Assembly: GCA_016845145.1 (NCBI GenBank)
Contig: JAERTE010000112.1
Location: 1-64,000 of the forward strand
DNA from: Rhodospirillaceae bacterium
GTDB taxonomy: Bacteria > Pseudomonadota > Alphaproteobacteria > Rhodospirillales > Casp-alpha2
Length of the DNA stretch: 64,000 nt
Direction: 5' to 3'
Of this stretch, positions 28,268 to 37,574 are shown in pieces. The position numbers and the translations under genes were made by a program. Below the pieces are notes generated by a model that was not told the origin of the DNA, searched no databases, and worked only from the letters and a program-made list of their open reading frames with translations. Every line of letters starts with the position of its first letter. Within the stretch, counting starts at the first letter, position 1.

Positions 28268-28465
28268 ATGCGCGTCGAGACTGATACTGAATGGGCCAGA
28301 TTGGCTTATGACGAAACCCTGCCGGACGAACTGACCGCGATTGTCGTCGAATCGTTTATTCGGGAAGCGGCGGACTTTGTGTTCGATTCCGTTGACGATG
28401 ATTTGCAAGATGCCTTGCAAATCTACGCGGAAAAATCTGCATGTGGGGGCGGCAGAAGAGTGTGA
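28268..28465 (+). CDS. Small acidic hypothetical protein
   Basis: This encodes 65 residues from an ATG with a strong 'GGAGGAAG' ribosome site. It is acidic and helical ('DELTAIVVESFIREAADFVFDS', 'DDDLQDALQIYAEKSACGG'). It lies after the scaffold terminator and is convergent with the DHH gene, whose stop is 5 bp away. It may be a leftover from the phage module. No family is recognised. Confidence 0.5.
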   Translation: MRVETDTEWARLAYDETLPDELTAIVVESFIREAADFVFDSVDDDLQDALQIYAEKSACGGGRRV

Positions 28466-28470
28466 ACGGC

Positions 28471-30360
28471 TCAACCGTCTTCGTTGATCTTTCCGATCAG
28501 CGCCTGTTTGACGATTTCCGCCATGGCGGGATCCGATTGGCAGGTGCCGGCCGCACCGTGCCCGCCACCACCATATTGCAGCATCAGTTCGCCGACATTG
28601 GTTTTCGACGTGCGATCAAAGATGGACTTGCCGACGGCATAAACGACGTTTTGTTTGTCGCGTCCCCACATGGTGTGCATGGAAATGTTACATTGCGGGA
28701 ACAGCGCATACACCATGAAGCGGTTACCGACATAGAGGGTTTCCTCCTCCAACAAATCAAGAACGGCCAAGTTGCCGTGCACGGTCGTGCAGCGCTCGAT
28801 CTGCTCCTTAAACAGAGGTTCCTGTTCGCGGTAGAGATCGACCCGTTCTTTGATGTCAGGGAGTTCGAGGATTTCCTCGACGGTGTATTCCTGGCACCAC
28901 TCAATGAGGCTCATCATGAGTTCATAGTTGGGAATGCGAAAGCCGCGGAAACGCCCAAGCCCGGTGCGTGAATCCATGACGAAGTTCAACAACGGCCAGC
29001 CGTCGGCGTAGAGGACTTCGTCCATATCGAATTGCGCCGAGTCACCTTTATCAACGGCCTCCATAAGGTCGACGGAGACATTTGGGAAACCGGCGGCGCC
29101 ACCATAATACTCGTAGACCACGCGCGCGGCAGACGGCGCATTGGGGTTGATAATGTGGTTGTCGTATTTGCGGCCGAGCCGTTTGATTTCGCTCAGGTGA
29201 TGGTCAAAAGTTATGTAACATCCTGGCACGTACGGAAGATTGGTCGTGATGTCCGTCGCTTGGATGTCGACGCGGCCTTCCTGCATGTCGTTGGGATGAA
29301 CGAACAAAATGTCGTCGATCATGTCGAGTTGCTCGAGGAGTACGGCGCAAACCAAGCCATCGAAATCGCTGCGGGTAACGAGACGGTATTCGGAGCCCGG
29401 CTCGGGTTCTCCGGTTGGTGCCTCCCATTCATCTTTTGGCGCGCCGAAAAGTTCAGCGAATAAGTCGTCGACATCGGTGGCCGGCGCTGCCTCTTGCACC
29501 GGTTCGGCTTCTGGCCCGTCGGTGTCGGGCTCAGTTCGGCTTTGCAGGTCCTCGATTTCGGCGATGATATCGTTCTCAGACAGGCTGTCCTCGGAGAGTT
29601 CTGCCTCTGGTGCGATGACTTGAATGGCCGATGCGAGCCGTAGGCTTGCGAACCAGTCTATGAAACGGGCCACGTTCTCGCCTTTGAAAACCATGCCGCG
29701 CTGAGGCACCAGGAGATCGAGGTCAAGGGCCGAGACTTGGGATATCCAGGCATCCCGAGCAGCGTCGGATGGCATCCAGCGTTCATGGAAATCGCGCATC
29801 AATTCGGTGTGGCGATCAAAATCCTGAACGACATAACCGTTCCAGCCGTCGATGGGCATAACGGCGGAACCGACGGCGCCTGAATAAAATGCGCGGGCTT
29901 CAGCGTCGTATATGTGAAAACCGCCGGGCGATGGCAGGTAATGTGCCGGGATAGCAGATACGCTCACGTTTGCGCCGACCGAGATATCCATGCCGGTATC
30001 GGCAATGGGGGTGACGTTGCAGTTGGCATCCAGATGGGTGACGATGTCTTGCCAGAGTTCGGAGACCGTGATTTCTGCGCCACCCGGGCATACCCGCATC
30101 CACAGAGGTACGGAAGACGCCACATCGGGGTCTTGCCGGCTCAGGAAGATGCGCTTAACGGCCTCGACCGGGACACGTTCCGTCAGAGCGGCGAGAACGG
30201 AGGGGAAAGTCTCGAAGCCGCCGGGGTCAACCAGCATGGCATCGCCACTGTCTATGATCAGGATTTGATTGGTATCGGCCACGTTTGCCGGCTTTTCCGG
30301 ATCTTGGCCGAAGACCAGCCATTCGTGGTCGCCTTTTTTGTAGATCGTCTGGCAGATCAT
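28471..30360 (-). CDS. Metallo-beta-lactamase-like (ODP-type) and DHH phosphoesterase fusion
   Basis: This 629-residue protein has two parts. Residues 1-260 resemble the flavodiiron/ODP type of metallo-beta-lactamase fold ('LLVDPGG'-like 'MLVDPGGFETFPS', 'HYLPSPGGFHIYD', 'FYSGAVGSAVMPIDGWNGYV'), but the usual H-x-E-x-D-H metal motif reads 'SRQDPDVA' near residues 74-81, so metal binding is probably weakened. An acidic linker (260-325) leads to a DHH-family domain with 'TRSDFDGLVCAVLL', 'YITFDHHLSEI' and a C-terminal glycine-rich 'GGGGHGAAGTCQ' of DHHA1 type, suggesting a nucleotide or polyphosphate phosphoesterase. It is on the opposite strand between scaffold and capsid genes. Confidence 0.8.
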   Translation of the reverse strand: MICQTIYKKGDHEWLVFGQDPEKPANVADTNQILIIDSGDAMLVDPGGFETFPSVLAALTERVPVEAVKRIFLSRQDPDVASSVPLWMRVCPGGAEITVSELWQDIVTHLDANCNVTPIADTGMDISVGANVSVSAIPAHYLPSPGGFHIYDAEARAFYSGAVGSAVMPIDGWNGYVVQDFDRHTELMRDFHERWMPSDAARDAWISQVSALDLDLLVPQRGMVFKGENVARFIDWFASLRLASAIQVIAPEAELSEDSLSENDIIAEIEDLQSRTEPDTDGPEAEPVQEAAPATDVDDLFAELFGAPKDEWEAPTGEPEPGSEYRLVTRSDFDGLVCAVLLEQLDMIDDILFVHPNDMQEGRVDIQATDITTNLPYVPGCYITFDHHLSEIKRLGRKYDNHIINPNAPSAARVVYEYYGGAAGFPNVSVDLMEAVDKGDSAQFDMDEVLYADGWPLLNFVMDSRTGLGRFRGFRIPNYELMMSLIEWCQEYTVEEILELPDIKERVDLYREQEPLFKEQIERCTTVHGNLAVLDLLEEETLYVGNRFMVYALFPQCNISMHTMWGRDKQNVVYAVGKSIFDRTSKTNVGELMLQYGGGGHGAAGTCQSDPAMAEIVKQALIGKINEDG

Positions 30361-30710
30361 TCGCGAACGCTCGTTATGTTTTCAACGCTTCCCTACCTCC
30401 GGAACCCGGAAGCACGAACAACATAAAGCAGTTGCACCCGTGAGGGAACCTCACAGCCGGGAAACAACGCAAAAAAACAGCGCGCCGCAAATTGGCGAAT
30501 GGCGTTCTCTAAATAGCATCGATTCCCTTCGGATAACCCGCGTGCGCCCTGGGTCGGGTGCCCGTCGGGCCCGAAGGCACGGCGCCGCTCGGGCGGCGGA
30601 CTGCACAATAGTGCGCCCGCCATAACCTTGGGCGACAACGCCGGCACACGAGACCCAGACAACACACAACGTCAATCACGACAAGGATCACGGATCAAAG
30701 GAGGAAACAT
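30361..30710. other. 350-bp gap before the capsid gene
   Basis: No convincing gene is seen. The gap is divergent: the DHH gene starts at its left end, the capsid gene at its right. The middle (30540-30605) is very GC-rich with short inverted repeats, for example CGCCG...CGGCG. The last 15 bp contain 'GGAGG', the ribosome site of the capsid gene. Confidence 0.5.
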
Positions 30711-31664
30711 ATGTCCACATCCGTAGAACAATCCTTCGTTAAGCATTTTCAGACGGACGTTCATTTGGAGTACCAGCGTACGGGCTCCAAACTCCGCAAT
30801 ACTGTGCGAACGAAGAACGACATCAAGGGCTCATCGACGACCTTCCAGAAGGTCGGCAAGGGCACGGCCAGCACCAAGGCCCGCCACGGCAAGGTGCCGG
30901 TTATGAACATCGACCACACGCCGACGGAATGCTCACTTGCCGATTTCTATGCCGGCGATTGGGTCGATACGTTGGATGAAATCAAATCCGCTAACAATGA
31001 AAGGCAAGTCACCATCAAGGCGGGCGCATATGCGCTGGGCCGAAAAACCGACGAGTTGATTATCGAAAAGTTTGATACGTCGACCAATTACGCCGGCGAC
31101 GGCTCGGACGGCTTGACCAAGGCAAAGGTCCTGGAAGCCTTTGAAATGCTCGGCGAGGCCGATGTGCCGGATGATGGTGAACGCTACGCGATCATCGGCT
31201 GGAAGCAATGGTCGGATTTGCTGGGCATTCAGGAGTTCGCCAACGCCGACTACATCGGCGAGGGTGAATTGCCGTGGAAAGGCACCCAGGCCAAGCGTTG
31301 GCTCGGCGCCTTGTGGATGCCGCACTCGGGCCTGACCAAGGACGGTTCCGACATCCGCTATTGCTATTGGTATCACAAGACCGCCATCGGTCATGCCATC
31401 GGCAAGGACGTCACCACCGATGTGACCTGGCATGGCGACCGCGCGTCGTTCTTCATCAATAACATTGCCGACCATAAACTCGACGCATCGGACAGTGCAG
31501 CGGAAAGCACGTCTGCATTGTCGCGCATAGATTTCACAGCAAACGGCTTCAAGGTCCGTGACAGCAATGCGGATATGAACGCCAGCGGTGGCACATACAT
31601 TTACCTTGCCTTTGCTGAATATCCGTTCGGAGGTGAGGGTGCGGCGCAGGCAAGGGCACACTAG
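30711..31664 (+). CDS. Phage major capsid protein, C-terminus apparently replaced
   Basis: This encodes 317 residues. Residues 1-250 fit podovirus-type capsid proteins: 'SFVKHFQTDVHLEYQRTGSKLRNTV', 'KLFD'-free middle 'NIDHTPTECSLADFYAGDWVD', 'ALGRKTDELI' and 'TTDVTWHGDRASFFINN'. The usual ending after that point is a short 'Ga.lID..GVV..' tail. Instead residues 265-310 carry 'LSRIDFTANGFKVRDSNADMN' then 'GGTYIYLAFAEYPFGG', the standard C-terminus of another phage structural protein group (DUF7483-type). The junction is near residue 255 (about nt 31475). A deletion fusing two structural genes is the simplest explanation. Ribosome site 'GGAGG' is strong. Confidence 0.8.
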   Translation: MSTSVEQSFVKHFQTDVHLEYQRTGSKLRNTVRTKNDIKGSSTTFQKVGKGTASTKARHGKVPVMNIDHTPTECSLADFYAGDWVDTLDEIKSANNERQVTIKAGAYALGRKTDELIIEKFDTSTNYAGDGSDGLTKAKVLEAFEMLGEADVPDDGERYAIIGWKQWSDLLGIQEFANADYIGEGELPWKGTQAKRWLGALWMPHSGLTKDGSDIRYCYWYHKTAIGHAIGKDVTTDVTWHGDRASFFINNIADHKLDASDSAAESTSALSRIDFTANGFKVRDSNADMNASGGTYIYLAFAEYPFGGEGAAQARAH

Positions 31665-31756
31665 AGCGAGGCGGCAAACAGTTAGGTTGCTATCAACGAC
31701 CGGGGCGGTGCCAACGGAAGTTAGCCGTCCCGGGTTCTCTAAAATTCCGAAACGAC

Positions 31757-33910
31757 TTACTCGGCGGCGAGTTTTTGGTCGCGCAGGATACCCATGATCT
31801 CGGCGGCGGCTGTCGGGATGTTGGTGCCGGGGCCGTAGACAGCCGAGACGCCTTTCTCGAACAGGAAGTCGTAATCCTGGGCCGGAATAACGCCGCCGCA
31901 AACCACCAAGATATCACCCGCACCTTGCGCGCGAAGTTGCTCGATCAATGCCGGCACCAGGGTCTTGTGGCCGGCTGCCTGACTCGACACGCCGATCACG
32001 TGTACATCGTTCTCAACGGCTTCGCGGGCGGCTTCTTCGGGTGTTTGGAATAAGGCGCCGACGTCGACATCAAATCCGATATCGGCAAACGCAGTAGCGA
32101 TCACCTTGGCGCCCCGGTCATGGCCGTCTTGGCCCATTTTTACGACCAGCATGCGTGGCCGGCGGCCTTCCGCTTCGGCAAACTTTGCCACGTCGTTGCG
32201 GATTTTACCGAACCCTTCGTCACCTTCGTAGGCCGAGCCGTAAACACCGGAGATGGAACGGATTTGTGCCCGGTAGCGGGTATAGACTTGCTCAAGGGCA
32301 TCGGAAATTTCACCAACGCTGGCGCGTGCGCGCGTTGCCTTGACGGCGAGGTCGAGAAGATTGCCGTCGCCTGTTTCGGCGGCGTTTGAGAGCGCCTTGA
32401 GTGCGGCGTCGCACGCGGCATCATCCCGAGACGCGCGGATATTCTGCAGGCGCTTGATCTGTTGCTCGCGCACTTCGTCATTGTCGATTTCCAGGATATC
32501 GATCTGCTCTTCTTTTTCGGCGCGGTACTTGTTGACGCCGACCACAACTTCCTCGCCCCGGTCGATGCGGGCTTGCTTGCGGGCAGCGGCTTCCTCGATG
32601 CGTTGCTTCGGCATGCCGGCGACGACGGCCTTGGTCATGCCGCCCATCTCTTCCACTTCACCAATCAACTTGCGCGCTTCATTGGCCAGGGAATTGGTGA
32701 GGCTTTCCACGTAGTAGCTGCCGCCCAACGGGTCGATGACGTTGGGGATTCCGGTTTCTTCGGCGACGATCAATTGCGTGTTGCGCGCAATCCGGGCTGA
32801 GAACGGTGTCGGCAAGGCAATGGCTTCGTCCAAAGCGTTGGTGTGCAGGCTCTGGGTGCCGCCGAGAACGGCGGCCATGCATTCGATGGTCGTGCGGACT
32901 ACATTGTTGTACGGATCGTCAGCCGTTAGCGACACGCCGGATGTCTGGCAATGCGTGCGCAGCATCAATGAGCGTTGGTCGGCAGGCTCGAACTCCTGCA
33001 TGAATTCGCTCCAGAGCAGACGCGCGGCGCGCAGTTTCGCAACTTCCATGAAAAAGTTCATGCCGATGGCAAAAAAGAAACTCAGGCGTGGGGCAAATGC
33101 ATCGACGCTGAGGCCCTTGGCTTTGGCGGCACGGACGTACTCCAGCCCATCTGCCAAAGTGAAGGCCAGTTCCTGCACCGCAGTCGCACCCGCTTCCTGC
33201 ATGTGATAGCCGGAAATCGAGATGGAATTGAAGCGCGGCATATTTTGCGCCGTGTATTCGATGATATCGGCAACGACCCGCATGGACGGTTCGGGCGGGT
33301 ATATATATGTGTTGCGCACCATGAACTCTTTGAGGATATCGTTCTGAATGGTGCCCGACAGTTGCTCGGGTTTGACGCCTTGCTCTTCCGCCGCGACGAT
33401 GTAGCCGGCCAATACCGGCAGCACGGCGCCGTTCATCGTCATGGAGACGGACATTTCGTCCAAGGGGATGCCGTCGAACAGGACCTTCATGTCTTCGACC
33501 GAATCGATCGCAACGCCGGCCTTGCCCACATCCCCGACAACGCGGGGATGATCTGAATCGTAGCCGCGGTGTGTGGCCAGATCGAAAGCCACCGACAAGC
33601 CTTTTTGCCCGGCGGCGAGATTGTCGCGGTAAAACTTGTTTGATTCTTCCGCCGTTGAGAAACCGGCATACTGACGAATCGTCCAAGGCCGATTTGCGTA
33701 CATTGTTGCTCGGGGCCCCCGCATAAACGGGGCAAAGCCAGGGAACGTATCAATATTCTCGAGATCTTCGAGGTCCGTGGCTGTGTAAAGCGGTTTGATG
33801 GCGATGCCTTCCGGCGTCTGCCACACCAAGTCCTCAGGCGATCGGCCTTTCAATTCCTTTGCGGCCGTATCGTTCCACTGCTGCAAATCCGGTGTTTTCG
33901 AAGCGGACAT
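31757..33910 (-). CDS. mcmA: Methylmalonyl-CoA mutase
   Basis: This adenosylcobalamin-dependent enzyme interconverts (R)-methylmalonyl-CoA and succinyl-CoA, feeding propionate carbon to the TCA cycle. It is 717 residues, the usual size for the catalytic chain. The TIM-barrel half contains '[18 protein letters not shown]' and '[24 protein letters not shown]' (adjoining blocks), and the B12-binding half has the His-on motif '[13 protein letters not shown]'. The start at 33910 ('[12 protein letters not shown]') is chosen over the upstream extension because the mutase pattern begins there. No small-subunit gene is adjacent, so a homodimer is likely. It is divergent from gcrA with a 297-bp gap. 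Confidence 0.96.
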   Translation of the reverse strand: MSASKTPDLQQWNDTAAKELKGRSPEDLVWQTPEGIAIKPLYTATDLEDLENIDTFPGFAPFMRGPRATMYANRPWTIRQYAGFSTAEESNKFYRDNLAAGQKGLSVAFDLATHRGYDSDHPRVVGDVGKAGVAIDSVEDMKVLFDGIPLDEMSVSMTMNGAVLPVLAGYIVAAEEQGVKPEQLSGTIQNDILKEFMVRNTYIYPPEPSMRVVADIIEYTAQNMPRFNSISISGYHMQEAGATAVQELAFTLADGLEYVRAAKAKGLSVDAFAPRLSFFFAIGMNFFMEVAKLRAARLLWSEFMQEFEPADQRSLMLRTHCQTSGVSLTADDPYNNVVRTTIECMAAVLGGTQSLHTNALDEAIALPTPFSARIARNTQLIVAEETGIPNVIDPLGGSYYVESLTNSLANEARKLIGEVEEMGGMTKAVVAGMPKQRIEEAAARKQARIDRGEEVVVGVNKYRAEKEEQIDILEIDNDEVREQQIKRLQNIRASRDDAACDAALKALSNAAETGDGNLLDLAVKATRARASVGEISDALEQVYTRYRAQIRSISGVYGSAYEGDEGFGKIRNDVAKFAEAEGRRPRMLVVKMGQDGHDRGAKVIATAFADIGFDVDVGALFQTPEEAAREAVENDVHVIGVSSQAAGHKTLVPALIEQLRAQGAGDILVVCGGVIPAQDYDFLFEKGVSAVYGPGTNIPTAAAEIMGILRDQKLAAE

Positions 33911-34207
33911 GAGACGCTCTCTCCCCAACTGATGCAAACGGTCAGCTATTGATATTGCAGTGCAAAATATCACGCCGTTCCGCAGCTTCCCAGCCAAAAA
34001 GCCGAAGTTTTCCACCGGTTTTCTTCAATCAACATATTGATCCCGGCCCAACATCTTGTATATTGGCGAGGATTACGCGTCATATTTCGTGGTTTTCGCG
34101 TGATTTTAATGGGGAATATTGGTGAATTCGGACTAGAAGGAGGTTTTCACGGCGTATTTGGGGGCATTTTCGTCAATATGTATGCCAATGTGAAAGTAAA
34201 TAATAAT

Positions 34208-34570
34208 ATGAGTGAAGAATGGACACCCAAGCGCGTTAGCGCGTTGATCGCCCTTTGGAACGAAGGCCTTTCCACAAGTGTTATCGGTGAGCGTCTCGGC
34301 GTCACTAAGAACGCCGTGGTCGGCAAGGTGCATCGGCTCGGTTTGCCGAAGCGCGGTTCCCCCATCAAACAAAAGCCCCGCCCGGCCGAGATCATCGATT
34401 TGGCATCGCTGCGGCCCGGCATGTGCTCATGGCCGGAAGGCGAACCGGGCAAGGATGATTTCCATTTTTGTGGCAGCCCGAACGTTCCGGGCAAACCCTA
34501 TTGCGAAGACCACTGCAAGCGGGCTTACGTGAAATCCACCCGTGACGGTCGACGAACCAGCGCCGCATAA
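34208..34570 (+). CDS. gcrA: GcrA-like cell-cycle regulator
   Basis: GcrA is an alphaproteobacterial sigma-70 cofactor that activates promoters with methylated GANTC sites made by CcrM. This copy is 120 residues from the ATG at 34208, beginning 'MSEEWTPKRVSALIALWNEG'. The DNA-binding part continues 'SVIGERLGVTKNAVVGKVHRLGLP', and the C-terminal sigma-interacting part contains 'CSWPEGEPG', 'FCG' and 'PYCEDHCKRAY'. It is shorter than Caulobacter GcrA. In-frame ATG 34178 would add ten residues. The gene is alone, divergent from mcmA and convergent with a FliG-like gene. Confidence 0.88.
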   Translation: MSEEWTPKRVSALIALWNEGLSTSVIGERLGVTKNAVVGKVHRLGLPKRGSPIKQKPRPAEIIDLASLRPGMCSWPEGEPGKDDFHFCGSPNVPGKPYCEDHCKRAYVKSTRDGRRTSAA

Positions 34571-34606
34571 ATTCGTCTGCGATGTGGAAATTGGGGGCGG
34601 TGCGGA

Positions 34607-35053
34607 TTAGATTTCCGCCCGCCCTTCTGCCGTCAGCGTGTCGCAAATCTGTGTTAAGCGCAGGAGTGCGAGGTCGGCATCATCGGACGGCACATTCTCC
34701 TTGAACCGATAATCCGCGTCCTCTTGGAATATCTTGCGGTTGTTGTCGCTCATGTTCAGGAACAGCCTTTGCTGCACCGCCTCGTCGCGCTCAGCCAACT
34801 TTACCAGCGTAACCATGTCGTCGTGTTCCGCAATTTGGATAAGAGTTTGCAGGCTGACATCGTCGGATTCCTTGACCCGTGCAAAAAACTGGTCGCAATT
34901 CGTCTCCTTGATGGCGCTTTGACCGGTGCTGCCAAAGGCATGCATGATCTCCAGCAGTAATATCTTGAGGTCTTTGCCACTTATGGTCACGATCGTGTCG
35001 TCGAACGAAATCACGAATGTCCCGCCCGTATCTTTTGAGACGCTGATCCTCAT
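34607..35053 (-). CDS. FliG-C-like protein, orphan
   Basis: This encodes 148 residues. The C-terminal half, 'LIQIAEHDDMVTLVKLAERDEAVQQRLFLNMSDNNRKIFQED', follows the armadillo-like pattern of the FliG middle/C-terminal domain (the 'L..N.S.R....L.ED' run), while the N-terminal 50 residues are a separate strand-rich segment. No flagellar gene is nearby, and it is far shorter than FliG. A role in a motor switch or in another signalling complex cannot be told from sequence. It is convergent with gcrA. Confidence 0.55.
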   Translation of the reverse strand: MRISVSKDTGGTFVISFDDTIVTISGKDLKILLLEIMHAFGSTGQSAIKETNCDQFFARVKESDDVSLQTLIQIAEHDDMVTLVKLAERDEAVQQRLFLNMSDNNRKIFQEDADYRFKENVPSDDADLALLRLTQICDTLTAEGRAEI

Positions 35054-35159
35054 GACGACTGGCTGCCTTGAGTGATTGTATTCATATCGAGTCTATTGCC
35101 GGACAAAGGATTTCAAATATCATGAATTATGGACATGATCATCGTCAAGGCAGTGTGTA

Positions 35160-36005
35160 ATGAGCATGCTTGATCGGGTGCGAGAGTGTGCGCTTTTCGA
35201 TCCGGATGATTTCCGGGGTTTTGTCGTCGATGACCGGCGGGTTGGCTGGGTCCGTGCCGAATCAATCGTCGAGCTCGCCGATTTCAGTGATGCATTTCTG
35301 TTCGAAAATGATGAAGTCATCCTGCACCCTCATATTATTGGTCCCCAGGCGCGGACGGAAGTTATGCAAAACGTTGCGCGCGAGCTTCGTGACCGCGCGC
35401 TCATTAGTGGCTGGCGCGACGAACTCTATCCTGTCGCCGACAATTACGGCGAGCCCGTACTGTTTGATATAGAGCGCGCCGCGGTGCCGTTTTTTGGGTT
35501 TCGTGGCTACGGCGTTCATATTAACGGCTGGGTAGATGCCGCCGATGGTCCGCAAATGTGGATCGGTCGGCGAAGCCTCGACAAGCCGACCGGGCCCGGT
35601 TTGCTCGACCAGATGGTCGCTGGCGGTCAGCCGTCCGGGATGGCGCTTATGGACAACGTTATCAAGGAATGCCGTGAAGAGGCCGGGATTGATGCCGGGT
35701 TGGCATCTAAGGCGGTGCCGGTCGGCACCATCTCCTATCTGATGGACCGCGAAGAAGGCCTGCGTCAAGATGTGCTATTCAATTACGACCTGGAAGTGCC
35801 GTCGGGCGTCATTCCGGTCAATGAGGACGGCGAGGTTGCGGAGTTTATGCTGTGGCCAATGGATAAGGTGATGGCAGAAGTAAGTCGGGGCGGTGTTTTT
35901 AAGTTTAACTCGGGCCTTGTCGTGATCGACTTTTTAATTCGCCACGGGTTTGTCGACCCGGAGACACCAGGGTATACCGACATCGCATTGGGATTGCACC
36001 GTTGA
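35160..36005 (+). CDS. Nudix hydrolase with DUF4743 N-terminal domain
   Basis: This 281-residue protein has an N-terminal DUF4743-type domain ('FVVDDRRVGWVRAESIVELADFSDAF', 'HIIGPQARTEVMQNVARELRD', blocks quoted separately) and a Nudix domain beginning 'GFRGYGVHINGWV'. The Nudix box is atypical: 'GGQPSGMALMDNVIKECREEAGI'-region keeps the REE-x-E-E-x-G core as 'ECREEAGI'. Such proteins are annotated as thiamine-pyrophosphokinase-related or Nudix hydrolases of unknown substrate. The YtoQ gene follows 31 bp downstream, so both are probably cotranscribed. Confidence 0.85.
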   Translation: MSMLDRVRECALFDPDDFRGFVVDDRRVGWVRAESIVELADFSDAFLFENDEVILHPHIIGPQARTEVMQNVARELRDRALISGWRDELYPVADNYGEPVLFDIERAAVPFFGFRGYGVHINGWVDAADGPQMWIGRRSLDKPTGPGLLDQMVAGGQPSGMALMDNVIKECREEAGIDAGLASKAVPVGTISYLMDREEGLRQDVLFNYDLEVPSGVIPVNEDGEVAEFMLWPMDKVMAEVSRGGVFKFNSGLVVIDFLIRHGFVDPETPGYTDIALGLHR

Positions 36006-36036
36006 GAAAGACATTGAAACCGAGGAGAACAGTGCC

Positions 36037-36501
36037 GTGAGCCAAACCATGGAATTAAGCGTTTACCTGTCGGGGGAAATTCACACCGATTGGCGTGACC
36101 GGATCGAAGAAGCCTGCGAGGCGGCGGGATTGGATATCGAGTTTCTTGCACCCGTGACCGACCACGCGTCCAGCGACGATTGCGGCGTGTCGATTTTGGG
36201 TGATGAGGATCAAGCATTTTGGAAGGACCATAAGGGTGCAAAGGTGAACGCCATTCGCACCCGCACCATGATCGACCGAGCTGATGTTGTGGTCGTTCGG
36301 TTTGGTGAAAAATACCGCCAGTGGAATGCAGCATTTGACGCCGGGTATGCCCATGCACTCGGCACACCAATCATCACGCTGCACGACCCGGAATTGACCC
36401 ATCCCCTCAAAGAGGTTGACGGCGCGGCCATGGCTGTCGCCGAAACACCGGAACAGGTCGCACAGGTGCTGCGGTATGTTCTGTCCGGTCAACTTGGCTA
36501 A
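36037..36501 (+). CDS. ytoQ: YtoQ family protein
   Basis: This encodes 154 residues from a GTG start placed by 'CGAGGAG' 9-10 nt upstream; the ATG at 36049 is the alternative. 'ELSVYLSGEIHTDWRDRI', 'IRTRTMIDRADVVVVRFGEKYRQWNAAFDAGYA' (read as blocks) and 'ALGTPIITLHDPE' match the YtoQ family, which has a nucleoside 2-deoxyribosyltransferase-like fold. The function is not established. The next gene begins 3 bp after the stop. Confidence 0.88.
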   Translation: MSQTMELSVYLSGEIHTDWRDRIEEACEAAGLDIEFLAPVTDHASSDDCGVSILGDEDQAFWKDHKGAKVNAIRTRTMIDRADVVVVRFGEKYRQWNAAFDAGYAHALGTPIITLHDPELTHPLKEVDGAAMAVAETPEQVAQVLRYVLSGQLG

Positions 36502-36504
36502 GCC

Positions 36505-37506
36505 ATGCCCGAACGCGGCCTGAATTCGAGAGAAAGATTTCCAAGCGATCTGTTCGCCGAGATACAACCCAATAGGCAGGGGATGTTGGATGTCGATGCG
36601 CGCCATTCGTTGTATTGGGAAGAGTCAGGCAACCCCGATGGAATTCCCGTCGTTTTTCTGCACGGCGGCCCTGGCGCCGGGACTGCAGCCAACCATCGGC
36701 GGTTTTTCGATCCCGCTGCGTATCGGATCATCTTGTTTGATCAGCGTGGTGCCGGGCGTTCAACCCCTTATGCGGAAACCATCGACAACACGACCGATCA
36801 TTTGATTGAGGACATAGAGATCCTGCGGCGGCATTGCGATATCGAACAGTGGTTGGTGTTCGGCGGATCTTGGGGAGCAACCCTAGCCGTGGCCTATGCG
36901 GCTCGCCATGCGGATCGTTGCCTGGGTTTGATCTTGCGCGGTGTATTCCTTGGCCGTCAGCGTGAACTGGACTGGTTTTTCGGTGGTGTGCAAACGGTTT
37001 TCCCCGAAGCTTGGGAACGATTTATCGGATATCTGCCCGAGCTTGAACGCGGAGAAGTGCTTGCCGCCTATCATCGCCGTTTGATGAACGAGGCACCGGA
37101 CATTCACGGGCCTGCCGCACGGGCGTGGAACGGTTTCGAATCGGCCTGCTCGACATTGCGCTCGTCGGCGCGTGAGGCGATGGCAAATGGCAGCGCCTCA
37201 ATACAAGGATCATCGTCTCTTTCCTTGGCGCGGATCGAGGCGCATTACTTCGTGAATGATATGTTCTTGAGGAAGGCATTGCTCTCTCAAGTCTCGAGAT
37301 TCCACCATCTGCCCGGCATGATCGTTCAAGGGCGTTACGACATGATCTGTCCAATGACAACCGCTCGGGAACTGCATCAATCCTGGCCCGGTGCGATTCT
37401 CGAGATAGTCGAGGATGCGGGGCATTCGGCCATGGAGCCGGGGATTCGTCGCGCATTAGTGGGGGCGACGGAGATGTTTAAGAACGGCGGTTCGTTTATC
37501 AAATGA
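36505..37506 (+). CDS. pip: Proline iminopeptidase
   Basis: This cytoplasmic serine peptidase removes N-terminal proline from peptides. It is 333 residues with an alpha/beta-hydrolase fold: 'FLHGGPGAGTAANHRRFFDP' (oxyanion region), 'DQRGAGRSTP', and the nucleophile elbow 'FGGSWGATLAVAYA' with Ser122. The active-site His lies in 'DAGHSAMEPG' near the end. The start overlaps the operon spacing (3 bp after ytoQ), so 35160-37506 is one three-gene unit. Confidence 0.93.
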   Translation: MPERGLNSRERFPSDLFAEIQPNRQGMLDVDARHSLYWEESGNPDGIPVVFLHGGPGAGTAANHRRFFDPAAYRIILFDQRGAGRSTPYAETIDNTTDHLIEDIEILRRHCDIEQWLVFGGSWGATLAVAYAARHADRCLGLILRGVFLGRQRELDWFFGGVQTVFPEAWERFIGYLPELERGEVLAAYHRRLMNEAPDIHGPAARAWNGFESACSTLRSSAREAMANGSASIQGSSSLSLARIEAHYFVNDMFLRKALLSQVSRFHHLPGMIVQGRYDMICPMTTARELHQSWPGAILEIVEDAGHSAMEPGIRRALVGATEMFKNGGSFIK

Positions 37507-37574
37507 TAGACTTCACCTTGATTTGCTAGGTTCATCCACCTTAAGATGCGCCCCCTTGAGGGAACGTCAAATTG

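Noticed and set aside
30393-30700. Overlapping short frames in the gap before the capsid gene
   Set aside because: They are GC-driven, overlap each other on both strands and have no ribosome site.
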